Origin: Streptomyces sp. 1331.2 | Lineage (GTDB): Bacteria; Actinomycetota; Actinomycetes; Streptomycetales; Streptomycetaceae | Assembly (NCBI RefSeq): GCF_900199205.1 | Contig: NZ_OBMJ01000003.1 | Span: 1-64,000 of the forward strand | Reading direction: 5' to 3' | Length of the DNA: 64,000 nucleotides | Shown: in pieces, positions 35,654-44,816 of the stretch | Layout: each line of letters starts with the position of its first letter | How positions within the stretch are numbered: position 1 is the stretch's first letter | The notes under the pieces: generated by a model | Seen by the model: the letters and a program-made list of their open reading frames with translations, nothing else | Told to the model about the DNA's origin: nothing | Database searches by the model: none | Program-made: the position numbers and the translations under genes

Positions 35654-35662
35654 GCATACAGC

Positions 35663-36022
35663 TTAACGCGAAGAAGTTGCGTCTTGGTCGACAGGCTTCG
35701 GGGCTCTGTCTGTGCAGAACATCGCAGAGCCGCCCCGCCGGCACAGCACCGCCCCGGACCAGGCCCCGCGTGAGGCGTGGTGGACGGTCCGGCCGGGGAT
35801 GTAGAGCAGCCTCTGACCGTGGCTGACCGGCAGCGCAATCCACAACGAAGCCCCGCCGGCGTTCAGGTCGACGGCCCGGGTGACGGGACTGCCGTCGGCC
35901 ATCTTCAGCCCACGAACGACGGTATGGACCGGGTGACCTAGCGGGCCCGGGCGGAGTGTCCGAGGGAGCCGGGACAGGGTGTCGGTAGCTTTTCGGTGCG
36001 GGCCGGGTCGCCTCCCTGACAA
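35663..36022 (-). CDS. possible hypothetical protein
   Basis: A 119-codon frame with a protein-like middle (LKMADGSPVTRAVDLNAGGA, LWIALPVSHGQRLLYIPGRT). No family is recognised. Its N-terminal 35 residues are low-complexity, so the real start may be an internal Met near 35902. It overlaps the TetR promoter region, which lowers confidence. Confidence 0.3.
   Translation of the reverse strand: MSGRRPGPHRKATDTLSRLPRTLRPGPLGHPVHTVVRGLKMADGSPVTRAVDLNAGGASLWIALPVSHGQRLLYIPGRTVHHASRGAWSGAVLCRRGGSAMFCTDRAPKPVDQDATSSR
35665..35682. promoter_or_regulatory. AACGC...GCGT site upstream of tetR
   Basis: AACGCGAAGAAGTTGCGT sits 12 bp before the TetR start and shares AACGC/GCGT half-sites with the repeat at 35016-35058. 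It suggests autoregulation by the same protein. Confidence 0.4.
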
Positions 36023-36055
36023 GTGGCGGCCAGGGGCTCGCGCCTCTGACTCACC

Positions 36056-36083
36056 AAGGGCTGGACCCGTGGGTCCAGCCCTT
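36056..36083. terminator. 13-bp stem terminator
   Basis: AAGGGCTGGACCC pairs with GGGTCCAGCCCTT around a 2-base turn, followed by TCATGCTGTT. It lies 80 bp beyond the stop of the cREC gene and could serve both strands. Confidence 0.75.
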
Positions 36084-36163
36084 TCATGCTGTTGGTGGCG
36101 TAGCCGGAGGGTCGTCGGGCGGTGGCCCTGGCCCCATATCGCCAGCTGAGGCGGCCAGGCTCC

Positions 36164-36502
36164 TCAGACCGTTGCCCGCTGGACACGGTAGCTCCAGCGT
36201 GCGAGTGACCTGACGACGGTTGCAGCACCGATGGGGTTGGCGCTGTGAACGAAAACAGCTCCGATCTGAAAGGGCTGCCCGTTGAAGGCGGCTTCTTCCA
36301 TGAGGGTCACCACCGGCATGATGGTGTCGTCGCCGCCGAGATCGTGGTCAAGCCACAGCTCGTCAATGAAGCTGTCACGGTGCTCTTCCAGCAGCTGGAT
36401 ACCTTCGCGGCTGGTGCGGGCAATCCGCGTGGCCCGGGGAAGGGGGCGGATGTCGTCTATGCCAAGGATGACCGGTATCGACGAGGTAGGCGCTTCTTTC
36501 AC
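36164..36502 (-). CDS. cyclic-phosphate processing receiver (cREC) domain protein
   Basis: From GTG 36502 the 112-residue protein reads LGIDDIRPLP, DELWLDHDLGGDD, and FQIGAVFVHSANPIGAATVV with RSLARWSYRVQRATV. This is the pattern of the cREC family, receiver-like domains predicted to act in cyclic-nucleotide or cyclic-phosphate conflict systems. The DDI and LDHDLGG acidic pocket resembles two-component receivers. It stands alone with a hairpin terminator; no kinase, nucleotidyltransferase or effector gene adjoins. Confidence 0.65.
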   Translation of the reverse strand: MKEAPTSSIPVILGIDDIRPLPRATRIARTSREGIQLLEEHRDSFIDELWLDHDLGGDDTIMPVVTLMEEAAFNGQPFQIGAVFVHSANPIGAATVVRSLARWSYRVQRATV

Positions 36503-36789
36503 CGGGTTATTGTCACAGTAGGCGGGTGGGACAACCACGGGGTATTGAGGCTCTGCTGGACAGGCCGCATCCCAGGGGGGAAGAAGTCGCCATTGGAGGT
36601 GGGTTCGTCGTGGCCGAGGGGTACCCGCAGGTGGTGGTGGGTGCGGTAAAGCGGCGGGCGGCGCGTAGTCCCGGCGCAGACGGATCCTGACCGAGACAGA
36701 GGTCGAGAAGAAAAAGCGTTCGGATGAAAGCGTGCTGGAGGGCGGCGTGGCACTGCGGACAAAGACCTGGAGAGACCTACCCAGGGCGT

Positions 36790-37977
36790 ATGTACATCCG
36801 AACGGGCCGAGCTCCCCTGCTTCGCATCGCGATGGTGCTTTCTGCCAGTGCGGTGGCCTCCCTGCCCCCGATTGCCGCTCCCGCAGCTGCCGTACCGGTT
36901 CCCAGGATTTCGGCGTCTCAGCCATGGGACGCGACCGCGTCGGAGCTCGACCGGGTGATCCAGCAGACGGCCGCCGACGCCGGTGTCCCTGGAGTGATCG
37001 TAGGCGTCTGGATGCCCGGACAGCCACGCTACGTGCGGGCCTTCGGTGTCGCGGATACGAGCGACTGCGCCCCGATGCGAACCGACCTGAATATGCGGAT
37101 CGGCAGCGAGACCAAGACCTTCACCGTTACCGCGCTGCTCCAGCTCGTCGACCGCGGCGAGGTCGGCCTCGACGACCCGATCTCCGCATACGTCGGCGGA
37201 GTGCCCGACGGAGAGCACATCACGCTGCGTCAGCTTGCGGACATGCGCAGCGGCCTGTTCGCCTACAGCAAGGACGCGGGCTTCCAGCACCTGCTGGCGA
37301 CCGAGCCGCATCGCCAGTGGTCGCCGAGTGAGCTGCTCGGCATCGCCTTCGAGCACCCCAACCAGTTTCCCCCTGGTGCGCAGTTCGACTACTCCAACAC
37401 CAACACCGTGCTGCTCGGCCTGGTCGTCGAGAAGGTCACCCACCGTCCCTTGAGGGACGTGATCCGGGACCTGATCACGCGGCCGAGCCGCCTGGACCAC
37501 ACCTTCCTGCCGGAAGCGGCGGAGTTCCCGCTGCCGCACGCCCACGGCTACACCGACGTGACACCGGACGGCACGGTGGCGGACGCCACGGACATCAATC
37601 CCAGCTGGGGCTGGGCAGCCGGCGCGATGATCTCGGACCTCGACGACATGCGCTCCTGGGCGGAGAACGTCGCGACAGGCGGGTTGCTGACCCCGTCGAC
37701 CCAGGCGGAGCGCCTCGACGCGCAGCCCACCGGCGCGCCGGGTGACGCCTACGGGCTGGGCATCGACATCAACCACGGGTGGATCGGCCACGCGGGCTCC
37801 CTGCCCGGCTACCAGAGCCTGACGGTCTACCTGCCCGCCCAGAAGGCGACGATGGTGATCCTGCTCAACACCGACATCCCCTCGAACGGCGAGAATCCCA
37901 GCACCCTGCTCGGCCGGGCCATCACCCAGGTGATCAGCCCGGGCAACGTCTATGGCGACGCGTCCGACCAGAACTGA
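36790..37977 (+). CDS. secreted serine hydrolase (class C beta-lactamase / DD-peptidase type)
   Basis: The 395-residue protein starts with a Sec signal peptide (APLLRIAMVLSASAVASLPP, then APAAAVP). It carries the three serine-hydrolase motifs: SxxK in GSETKTFT (Ser near 106), YSN in FDYSNTNT (near 200), and HAG in GHAGSLPGY (near 334). It resembles streptomycete D-alanyl-D-alanine carboxypeptidase homologues and should act outside the membrane on peptidoglycan or D-amino peptides. No operon partner is apparent. Confidence 0.9.
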   Translation: MYIRTGRAPLLRIAMVLSASAVASLPPIAAPAAAVPVPRISASQPWDATASELDRVIQQTAADAGVPGVIVGVWMPGQPRYVRAFGVADTSDCAPMRTDLNMRIGSETKTFTVTALLQLVDRGEVGLDDPISAYVGGVPDGEHITLRQLADMRSGLFAYSKDAGFQHLLATEPHRQWSPSELLGIAFEHPNQFPPGAQFDYSNTNTVLLGLVVEKVTHRPLRDVIRDLITRPSRLDHTFLPEAAEFPLPHAHGYTDVTPDGTVADATDINPSWGWAAGAMISDLDDMRSWAENVATGGLLTPSTQAERLDAQPTGAPGDAYGLGIDINHGWIGHAGSLPGYQSLTVYLPAQKATMVILLNTDIPSNGENPSTLLGRAITQVISPGNVYGDASDQN

Positions 37978-38592
37978 CACACGCCCAGGGTGACGCGGGC
38001 GCCAGCGGTAGGTGAGGTTCAACATGCCCCGGCGATGGAACGTCGATCCGAACGCCGGAGAGACTCAGGCGCGCCCTGACCTCGTCCGCCACAACTCCCA
38101 CCGGCCCGGCTGACCACCTTCGACCTTGACGAGCCGGCAATGTCCAGTAACTCCCTACGGCCTCCTGCTCCAGGCGCTCGGCGTGTTCCTGGTGGCAGGT
38201 CCAGCAGCGGCTGCCGGAGCGGCGGATGCCCTGGGCAGGCTTTCACCAGGGCGTGGGCACCTGGGCGGGCCGGCGGTGCCCTGAGAGGCCGAGGGAAGCG
38301 AGGGCGTCGACGCGCAGCGAGGTTCGGTGGGCGGGACCCAGCCCAGGCCGGCAGGCCTGTCTGTGACACCGCAGGCGACAAGGGCCTTGCCTGGGTGCCA
38401 GGCCGTGCTCACTTTCAGCAGTCGCCGGTCCGGAGGATCGGTGGCGCACAGTTGCTCGTCGTCAATTACCCGCCCATGCTCGCACGCGCGACAGCAACCG
38501 CACACCTGAATTAATGCAGCCGATCCCCCCTGTTCTGAAACAGGGAATTCTTCCGAGCGCGCAATTCTGCAATTCCTCACCGCAGTCAGCAG
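37978..38592 (-). pseudogene. replication-relaxation debris, no gene
   Basis: Between about 38150 and 38240 the minus strand carries the CxxC zinc-ribbon portion (SGSRCWTCHQEHAERLEQEA) matching WPCHQKGEERLEREAEE of the 3-kb remnant. The rest, including CGCCRACEHGRVIDDEQLC near 38470, is fragmentary. No functional frame. Confidence 0.45.
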
Positions 38593-38633
38593 CCCGCTGC
38601 CCGGGACCGGACGGACCGGTCCCGGGCAGCGGG
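38593..38633. terminator. 18-bp stem terminator
   Basis: CCCGCTGCCCGGGACCGG pairs perfectly with 38616-38633 around ACGGA. It begins 5 bp beyond the stop of the minus-strand lectin-like gene. Confidence 0.8.
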
Positions 38634-38638
38634 AGGGA

Positions 38639-39106
38639 TCATCCGGCGTACGCCAGGCTGATCTGGTCGCCGAAGACCACCCAGTGCTGGCCAGGGTCGT
38701 TCGCGTCGCACGGCTTGGTGCCGACGTTCGGCGTGCCGTAGGCGTTGGCGAGGCAGTAGGCCGGGGCGTTGGTGAGGAAGATCCTGTCGCCCTGGACGCT
38801 CCAGTACTGGCCCGGGTCACGGCCGTCACACGCCTTGGTGCCGATGCTCTGGGTGCCCCAGGGGTTGGCGAGACAGTAGGCCCGGGCGTTGGCCAGGGCG
38901 ATCTGGTCGCCCGTTACGGCCCAGTGCTGGCCCTGGTCTCCGGCGTCGCACGGCTTGGTGCCGACGTTCGGCGTACCCCAGGCGTCGGCCAGGCAGTAGA
39001 CGCCCGGGTGCAGCGTCGGCGCGGCCGCGGCGTTCCCGGCCGGGACGAAGGAGGCGGTCAGCGCCAGTGCGGTGAGGGCGAGCGTCTTGCGCAGGGCGAA
39101 TGCCAT
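38639..39106 (-). CDS. secreted protein with three ricin-like repeats
   Basis: The 155-residue protein has a signal peptide (LRKTLALTALALTASFVPA, then GNAAA). Three repeats of about 38 residues follow, each with YCLA-x-x-(W/Y)GT-x-x-(V/I)GTK(P/A)CD and GQ(H/Y)W. The Cys pairs and QxW-like ends resemble half a beta-trefoil lectin. It is likely exported and sugar-binding. A strong hairpin follows its stop. Confidence 0.75.
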   Translation of the reverse strand: MAFALRKTLALTALALTASFVPAGNAAAAPTLHPGVYCLADAWGTPNVGTKPCDAGDQGQHWAVTGDQIALANARAYCLANPWGTQSIGTKACDGRDPGQYWSVQGDRIFLTNAPAYCLANAYGTPNVGTKPCDANDPGQHWVVFGDQISLAYAG

Positions 39107-39583
39107 GAGAATAAATCCGTTCTCTATGCAACACGTATGATTCGTGCACGATCATGATACTGATTAGCCGTCGGATTCGAGCGTGCAGAGGATTTTTATC
39201 ACCCATCGGCACCGCACCAGAAGCCGAGCTCTACGCATTCATCCGAACGGGAATGGATGCCCCGAGCGGAAGCTCCGACCCGGACTCGTCGTCCTCCGCC
39301 GAGCCGAGCTTCAGTGGGCTGTAGGGCGGGTTGGCGTCCGAGTACAGCTCGTCCTTGCCCCGCCGCCCCGCCGCCGCTCGTTGTTCGCCCGGCACGGGCA
39401 CCGGCCCACCTCCTCGACGGCGACTGGACAGTTCCCTATAGCGTCAGTGTGTTGAAGCGCTGCAGGAGAGGTGCCGGGTGGCGAGTGTTCTGGGCGGGTC
39501 GGGACCGCTGACGCGGTCCGGCCCATCAGGAGTCGAGTCAACAGATCATGAGACCAGGTCAGCCGATCGCCGCCGCGCTGAAC
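39107..39583. other. no recognisable gene
   Basis: About 480 bp between the lectin-like gene and the WD40 gene. The first 130 bp are relatively AT-rich (ATAAATCCGTTCTCTATGC) and should contain the lectin gene promoter. Nothing else stands out. Confidence 0.4.
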
Positions 39584-40665
39584 CTATGCTCGCTCCGTCG
39601 ATGCGCGCCAGAGCCGGACCGTGCTTCCATCAGCACTCGCCAGCAATGGCTCGTTGGGAGCGAACGCTGCCGTTTTGAGGCCGTTGACGAAACCCGCGAG
39701 TGGAGACCCGAGGGAAAGGCCGCTGGCCGGATCCCATAGGCGTACCGTGCGGTCCATGCTCGCGCTCGCGAGCAGTCTGCCGTCACCGGAGAAGGCGACG
39801 GCCCTGACCGCGTTGCGGTGACCCACCAAGGGGTTGCCGACAGGCCGGAAGGTGACGGTGTCCCACACCTGCACGGTCTCGTCCCAGCTGCCGGTCGCGA
39901 GAAGGCCGCCATCAGGAGAGAAGGCCACTGCACGTACCGCACCGCGATGGCCGGTCAGTGGTGCGCCGACGAGCCGGCCACTCAAGGGATCCCACAGACG
40001 CACGACCGCATCCTCCCCGCCGGTTGCCAGGAGCCGTCCATCCGGGGAGAACGTCACGGCGTCGACCCCGCTGGTATGGCCCGTGAGCGGAGATCCGACA
40101 AGGGCGCGGGTGCTCGGATCCCACAGGCATACCGTGCGGTCCAGCCCGGCACTCGCCAGCAGTGTGCCGTCGGGGCGAAGGAGACGTCCCACACGGCACC
40201 GGCGTGCCCCGTGAGCGGTTGCCCGATCTGCTCGCCCGTCGCCGAGTCCCACAACCGCACCGTGCGGTCCCGGCCTCCGCTCGCCAGTAGCCGCCCGTCA
40301 GGAGAGAAAGCCACGGCCCGTACGCCGTCACGATGCCCAGCAAGCGGAGCGCCCACGAGGGAACCCGTGGCCACCCTCCACAGTCTCGCCGTGCCGTCCT
40401 CGGAGGCGGTCGCCAACAGCCGTCCCTCGGGTGCGAATGCCACCGCCGTGACGTTCCCAGTGTGCCCGCTCAAGACCGTGCCGGTGAGGTTCAGCGCCCG
40501 TCTTGGTGAGGCCGCGCACTCAGTAACGGGGACATCGTTGCAGTGCACCGGCTCCGGCGGGGCGGGAGCCGGCGGCGGGCCGAGAGCTGCGGTGACCCAC
40601 AGGCGTGCCAGCGCCGCGTCGAAGAACTCGATAGCCTCACCGTCGCGTTCGACACGGATCACCAC
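39584..40665 (-). pseudogene. WD40-repeat protein with one frameshift
   Basis: Seven WD40 blades are readable: each has GH(T/R)xxVxAVAFSPDGRLLA and RLWDP-type ends (for example GGRDRTVRLWDSATGEQIGQ). The first frame (GTG 40665 to about 40175) and second (to 39584) meet at VWDVSFAP/DGTLLASAGLD, where adding one C to the coding CCCC run rejoins them. The N-terminal 65 residues (FFDAALARLWVTAALGPPPA) have no known domain, so this may be the tail of a larger propeller protein or a stand-alone scaffold. Confidence 0.75.
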
Positions 40666-41323
40666 CCCGGAGCGAGCCTGAAGCGACGGCGCGGGGGCGG
40701 TGCCTGGGGAGGGTGGATGTGCACGCCTCCTTCGATCGTGCCCGCCTGCACGAGGGATCCATGGATTCGAGAGTGGCCCTGGATAACGTTGCGGGTCGTC
40801 CCCGCTGTCTCAGTGCCCTCTGATTCCTCTGGCGCCATGGGCTCGCCCCTGCCACATCGTGAATGCCCGAGCTGGTATGGCTGTTGACCCAGCAGGCTAT
40901 CTCGGCCTCGGGGTGCCGCCCTCCATCGTGAACCTGGCCGCCGACAATCTCAACACGCTGACTTGCCAGGGAAGCCCGGTGCCGGACCGTCCATGGTCCG
41001 GCCGGTGGGTGACGGGCTGACGGCGGGGCCGGCCACGGCCCTGACGGTGGATCCGGCACCGTAGGGCAGGCGGCAGGGGCTGGTCCAGCGCAGCCCTTGG
41101 CACCGGCCACGGGTGCGCGGGTGGAGCACATCGCACCGGGCCAGGCCCGGATCCGGCGGGCCGCGATGGCGGCCCGGTTGCCGCCCCCACCCGGCGGTCG
41201 GCAGGGCAGGCGGCGCGCGGCCCGCCGGATCGGGCTGCGATCCTCCTCCGAGGCCGAGGAGTACCCACAGCTTGGCCCCGGCGCTCCCGCAGGGCTGTCG
41301 GCGAGCGCCGGTAGCCTGCGGGC
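40666..41323. other. no confidently supported gene
   Basis: A 47-codon plus-strand frame from 40875 (VPPSIVNLAADNLNTLTCQG) is the only protein-like stretch. Long minus-strand frames are low-complexity and antisense to the next gene. Confidence 0.35.
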
Positions 41324-41628
41324 ATGTCCGTCAACATCGACCTTCACTTCACCGTCTCCAAGCTCGCCGACGCCGCGCAGGCCGAGGCGGTTGCCGCGTC
41401 CGTCGGCGACCTGCTGCGCGACGAGGGTTTCGAAGACCAGATCAGCTACGGCCCGGTCGTCGACAACGGTGTGCACTACGTCACCGGCGAGGCCAGGTAC
41501 CCGATCATCATCAGCGGATTCGGGCGCTGGCAGCCGTACTTCGAGACCTCCTTCGCCGCCGCCGTGGCCCAGGTCGCCCGCACGCGGAGGCCTTCGTCAC
41601 CTGGGGCTACCCGGACGAGGAGTACTGA
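41324..41628 (+). CDS. small hypothetical protein, one frameshift near the C-terminus
   Basis: ATG 41324 gives VNIDLHFTVSKLADAAQAEA, EDQISYGPVVDNGVHYVTG and RWQPYFETSFAAAVAQVA. Then adding one C at 41576-41579 continues into PHAEAFVTWGYPDEEY and TGA 41628, which looks like the natural end. As written the frame instead runs on to 41830. About 101 residues, cytoplasmic, alternating strands and helices. No family name known to me. Confidence 0.6.
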
Positions 41629-42014
41629 CCGCCGCTCCCTGAACTGCCGTCCGGCGCAAGCCCCCCCCCGGCCTCGCGCCGCCAGGGCAGCTTGGCCCCA
41701 CCAGGCCACCGGCAGCTCGGGTGGAGGCGGAGCTGGGCGGCCCGGGCCGGGGAGTCGGCGACCACGCGCCGGCGTCGGGTGGTCGGGTCGTGGCCGGCGA
41801 GGTGCCGGTGGCCGGCGGTGCCAGGACTGACGTCGGTGGGCTGCTGTCCCCGGGGTTGCGCGCGACCGGGTGAACCTCCGAGCACATGGCGACGGTCACG
41901 TCACGGTGGCGGAATGCTGCGGGATACGGGCCTGACGGTTTGTCGGTCCAGCGGTGCGGGCTTCGGCCGCCGCACACCGTCCCACCCCATCGTCCGCACC
42001 GGAAAGGCCCCTCG
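41629..42014. other. no recognisable gene
   Basis: About 390 bp of GC-rich sequence with no gene, repeat or strong hairpin seen. It should contain the promoter of the L,D-transpeptidase gene. Confidence 0.35.
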
Positions 42015-42749
42015 ATGACCGTCTCCCCCAGCCTTCCCGCCACCCGCCGTGGCTCGGCCGGCCGTTGCGCGGCGCTGGCCGTCGCGCTCGGCATCGCGGC
42101 CGCGATGACCGGTGCGGTCCCCGCCCACGGCACGCAGACCGCCGAAGACCCGTTCCCCGTACCAGTGGCACTCGGCGGGGCCCGCCAGGTCATCACGGTC
42201 AGGGCCGAGGGCACCCGCGCCGCCGTGACCCTGTGGGACAGGCAGGACGGCGTCTGGCGGTCCGTCGTCTCCACGGCCGACGCGAGGATCGGGTACGGCG
42301 GACTCCACGACGGCCTCACCCGGGTCCAGGGCAGCGGCACCACACCCACGGGCACCTACACCCTCACCCAGGCCTTCGGCATCGCCCCCGACCCGGGCAC
42401 GAAGATGCCCTACCACCGCCTCACCGCGCACGACTGGTGGGTCCAGGATCCCTCCTCCGCCCACTACAACCACATGCGCACCGACACCCAGGGCGGCTTC
42501 CACCTCACCGAGCAGGGCCCCCTGGGCAGCGAACACCTCGTCGACCACCCCGTCCAGTACGACAACGTCCTGGTCATCGACTTCAACACCACCCCCGTCG
42601 TGAAAGGCCGCGGCGCCGGGATCTTCCTCCACGACCTCGGCTCCCGGGCCGACGCCACCGCCGGCTGCGTCGCCGTTCCCGCCGCCTTCATGACCCGGAC
42701 ACTGCGCTGGATCAACCCCACCGAACACCCCGTCATCGCAATCGGCTAG
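42015..42749 (+). CDS. secreted L,D-transpeptidase (YkuD-type)
   Basis: The 244-residue protein has a signal peptide (AALAVALGIAAAMTGAVPAH). Its YkuD-like domain shows TPTGTYTL, GGFHLTEQGP and the catalytic motif HDLGSRADATAGCVAVP, in which Cys is the nucleophile. It should cross-link or trim peptidoglycan, or be a variant of the 'L,D-transpeptidase catalytic domain' exported group. It is followed by a convergent membrane-protein gene. Confidence 0.85.
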   Translation: MTVSPSLPATRRGSAGRCAALAVALGIAAAMTGAVPAHGTQTAEDPFPVPVALGGARQVITVRAEGTRAAVTLWDRQDGVWRSVVSTADARIGYGGLHDGLTRVQGSGTTPTGTYTLTQAFGIAPDPGTKMPYHRLTAHDWWVQDPSSAHYNHMRTDTQGGFHLTEQGPLGSEHLVDHPVQYDNVLVIDFNTTPVVKGRGAGIFLHDLGSRADATAGCVAVPAAFMTRTLRWINPTEHPVIAIG

Positions 42750-42813
42750 ATCCCTGCAGCCGGGCTGGCCGGGCGGTCACCGGTCGCCGCCGACGGCGCG
42801 GCACCACCGCCGA

Positions 42814-43263
42814 TCAAGAAGCACCCGCTGGTGCGCCGCACCGGCCCACGCGCCGCCCGCCGACGATCCGGCGAGCGCAGAGCGCTGCCATCAGCGCGGC
42901 GACCGCGCTCCCCAGCGTGGCCGAGGCGGTCCAGCCGTGCGAATTGCTGGCGACCTGCGCCACTTCGACCTGCAGGAAGAACGTCCCACCGGCCGTCAGG
43001 GCCGCCCGGCCACACCCCGCCGCCCCTGGGTCACGCTCCTGGGCGCGCGCCAGCACGGCGCCCACCGCCAGCCCCGGTAGGGCGGCGGTCACCGCGCCGA
43101 ACGCCGAGAACAGCAGCCAGTACACCAGGACGAATGGCCCGGCCGCCGGCTGCCCGGTGAGCGTGATCACCAGCACCAGCACGGTGACCGCCGAGACCAG
43201 CGCGACCGCCGCCCCCAGCCCGTACCCGAGACCACGCCACACGATGGCCGAACACTTGCTCAT
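42814..43263 (-). CDS. membrane protein, 149 aa
   Basis: ATG 43263 is preceded by GGGGGTACAG. Four hydrophobic segments are visible (GYGLGAAVALVSAVTVLVLV, FVLVYWLLFSAFGAVTAALP, then ALTAGGTFFLQVEV and TLGSAVAALMAALCARR). The C-terminus is Arg/Gly-rich. Function unknown. It diverges from the M48 protease gene 210 bp away. Confidence 0.65.
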   Translation of the reverse strand: MSKCSAIVWRGLGYGLGAAVALVSAVTVLVLVITLTGQPAAGPFVLVYWLLFSAFGAVTAALPGLAVGAVLARAQERDPGAAGCGRAALTAGGTFFLQVEVAQVASNSHGWTASATLGSAVAALMAALCARRIVGGRRVGRCGAPAGAS

Positions 43264-43472
43264 CCTGTACCCCCTGTTGTTGTTCCGACCGGCTCCGCAC
43301 CGATCCGCGGCGCGAGGACTGCGGCCGAGGCGGCGACGACGAGACTCCCGCACGTGGCCGCCGCAGCCCGACAGGGCCCGCCGCCCAGCAGGTCGAACTT
43401 CGCCCCGGCCGGTGGTCACGATACGGATAACCCCCTGCCCGCCGGCGCCCAGGCCCGCCATCATGATCAACC

Positions 43473-44816
43473 GTGTCGACCTCCCCCGAGCCGCCCGCCG
43501 CGGCGTCCGCCGACAGGCCCGTCCACGGTTCGCCGTGCCCGCGCTGCGTCTCCCCCCTCACCGACGACCCGCGCTTCCTGCTCTGGTGCCCGGCCTGCGA
43601 CTGGAACCTCGTGCCCGGCGGGGACGCCGCTCCCGAGCCCACCCGCCGCGAGCGGGCCGCGATCGCCCGCACCGACCGGCTCTACGAGGAGCAGGCCACC
43701 GGAGGCGACTCCCCCACCGCCCGCCGGGACTGGCTGCTGGCCTCCGCCGCGGCCGGGCTGATCCACCTCGTCACCGTCGGCATCTTCGCCCTGGCACTGT
43801 GGCTGCTGATCGCCGGGACCGTCGTGCAGCGCTGCGTCGGCGCGGTGGTGCTGGTGATCGCGGTGACCCTGCGGCCCCGGCTCGGCCGGTTGCCGAAGGA
43901 CGCGGGCGTGCTCGACCGCGCCGGGGCGCCGGCCCTGTACGGTCTGGCCGACCGGGTGGCCGCCGAGGTCGGCGCCCGCCCGGTGGACGTCATCCAGGTC
44001 ACCGACGAGTTCAACGCCTCGTACGGGCTGGTCGGGGTGCGCCGCCGGTCGGTGCTGCGGCTCGGCCTGCCGCTCTGGGAGGTGCTGGACGACCGGGAGC
44101 GGACAGCCCTGCTCGGCCACGAGTTCGGCCACCGGGTCAACGGCGACCGCCGGCGCTCGTTCTGGCTGTACAGCGCCGTCTCGGCGCTCCGGGCCTGGTA
44201 CGGCATGGCCCGCCCGGGCCACGACGGGCTGGTCGTGGGCCGCGACGAGGTCTCGATGCTGGTGCGGCTCGGCGCGGCGTTCGGCCGGCTGGTGCTGCGG
44301 GGCGTCGCCTGGGTGCTGTACCAGGGGCTGGTGCTGTTCGACCGGCTCACCTCCCGGGCCGGCCAGCAGGCCGAGTACCACTCCGACGTACTCGCCGCCC
44401 GGGTGGCAGGCGGCAAGGCGGCCCGGGGCACGCTCGCGGCGCTGCTGCTGTTCAACTCGGTGGACACCGCCATCCACCAGATCCGGGCCGAGGAGCGCGG
44501 GCGGCCCCGGATCTTCCGCGCCCGGAGCCGCCGAACCGAGGACGCGCCCGCGCCGCCCGCGCCGGACCTGCTCTGGGAGCGGGTACGCGAGCACCTCGCC
44601 TCCGTCCCCGCCATCGAGCGGGAGCGCCTGCTGCGGCTCAGTGCCCGTGACCGGTCCGCCGTGGACGGCTCCCACCCGCCGACCCACCTACGGATCGCCC
44701 TGGCCGCCCGCGGCGGTGACGGTGACGGCGCCGTCACCGCCGCCGAGAGCGCCTCGATCGCCACCGAGCTGGCGCCGCACCGCGCCCGAATCGCCGCCGG
44801 TCTGCTGGCCGGCTGA
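43473..44816 (+). CDS. M48-family membrane metalloprotease with N-terminal zinc ribbon
   Basis: The 447-residue protein begins with a Cys4 zinc-ribbon (CPRCVSPLTDDPRFLLWCPACDW split as CPRC and CPAC). It has two TM helices (about 90-130; LIHLVTVGIFALALWLLIAG) and the M48 catalytic motif LGHEFGHRVNGD near residue 215, with AEYHSDVLAARVAGG supplying the third ligand. M48 enzymes (HtpX/Ste24-like) process membrane proteins. GTG 43473 is taken as start. A 34-bp palindromic terminator follows at 44908. Confidence 0.88.
   Translation: MSTSPEPPAAASADRPVHGSPCPRCVSPLTDDPRFLLWCPACDWNLVPGGDAAPEPTRRERAAIARTDRLYEEQATGGDSPTARRDWLLASAAAGLIHLVTVGIFALALWLLIAGTVVQRCVGAVVLVIAVTLRPRLGRLPKDAGVLDRAGAPALYGLADRVAAEVGARPVDVIQVTDEFNASYGLVGVRRRSVLRLGLPLWEVLDDRERTALLGHEFGHRVNGDRRRSFWLYSAVSALRAWYGMARPGHDGLVVGRDEVSMLVRLGAAFGRLVLRGVAWVLYQGLVLFDRLTSRAGQQAEYHSDVLAARVAGGKAARGTLAALLLFNSVDTAIHQIRAEERGRPRIFRARSRRTEDAPAPPAPDLLWERVREHLASVPAIERERLLRLSARDRSAVDGSHPPTHLRIALAARGGDGDGAVTAAESASIATELAPHRARIAAGLLAG

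Noticed and set aside
41954..44650. 898-codon plus-strand frame over the L,D-transpeptidase and M48 genes
   Set aside because: It is Arg/Pro-rich and out of frame with two genes that carry intact catalytic motifs.
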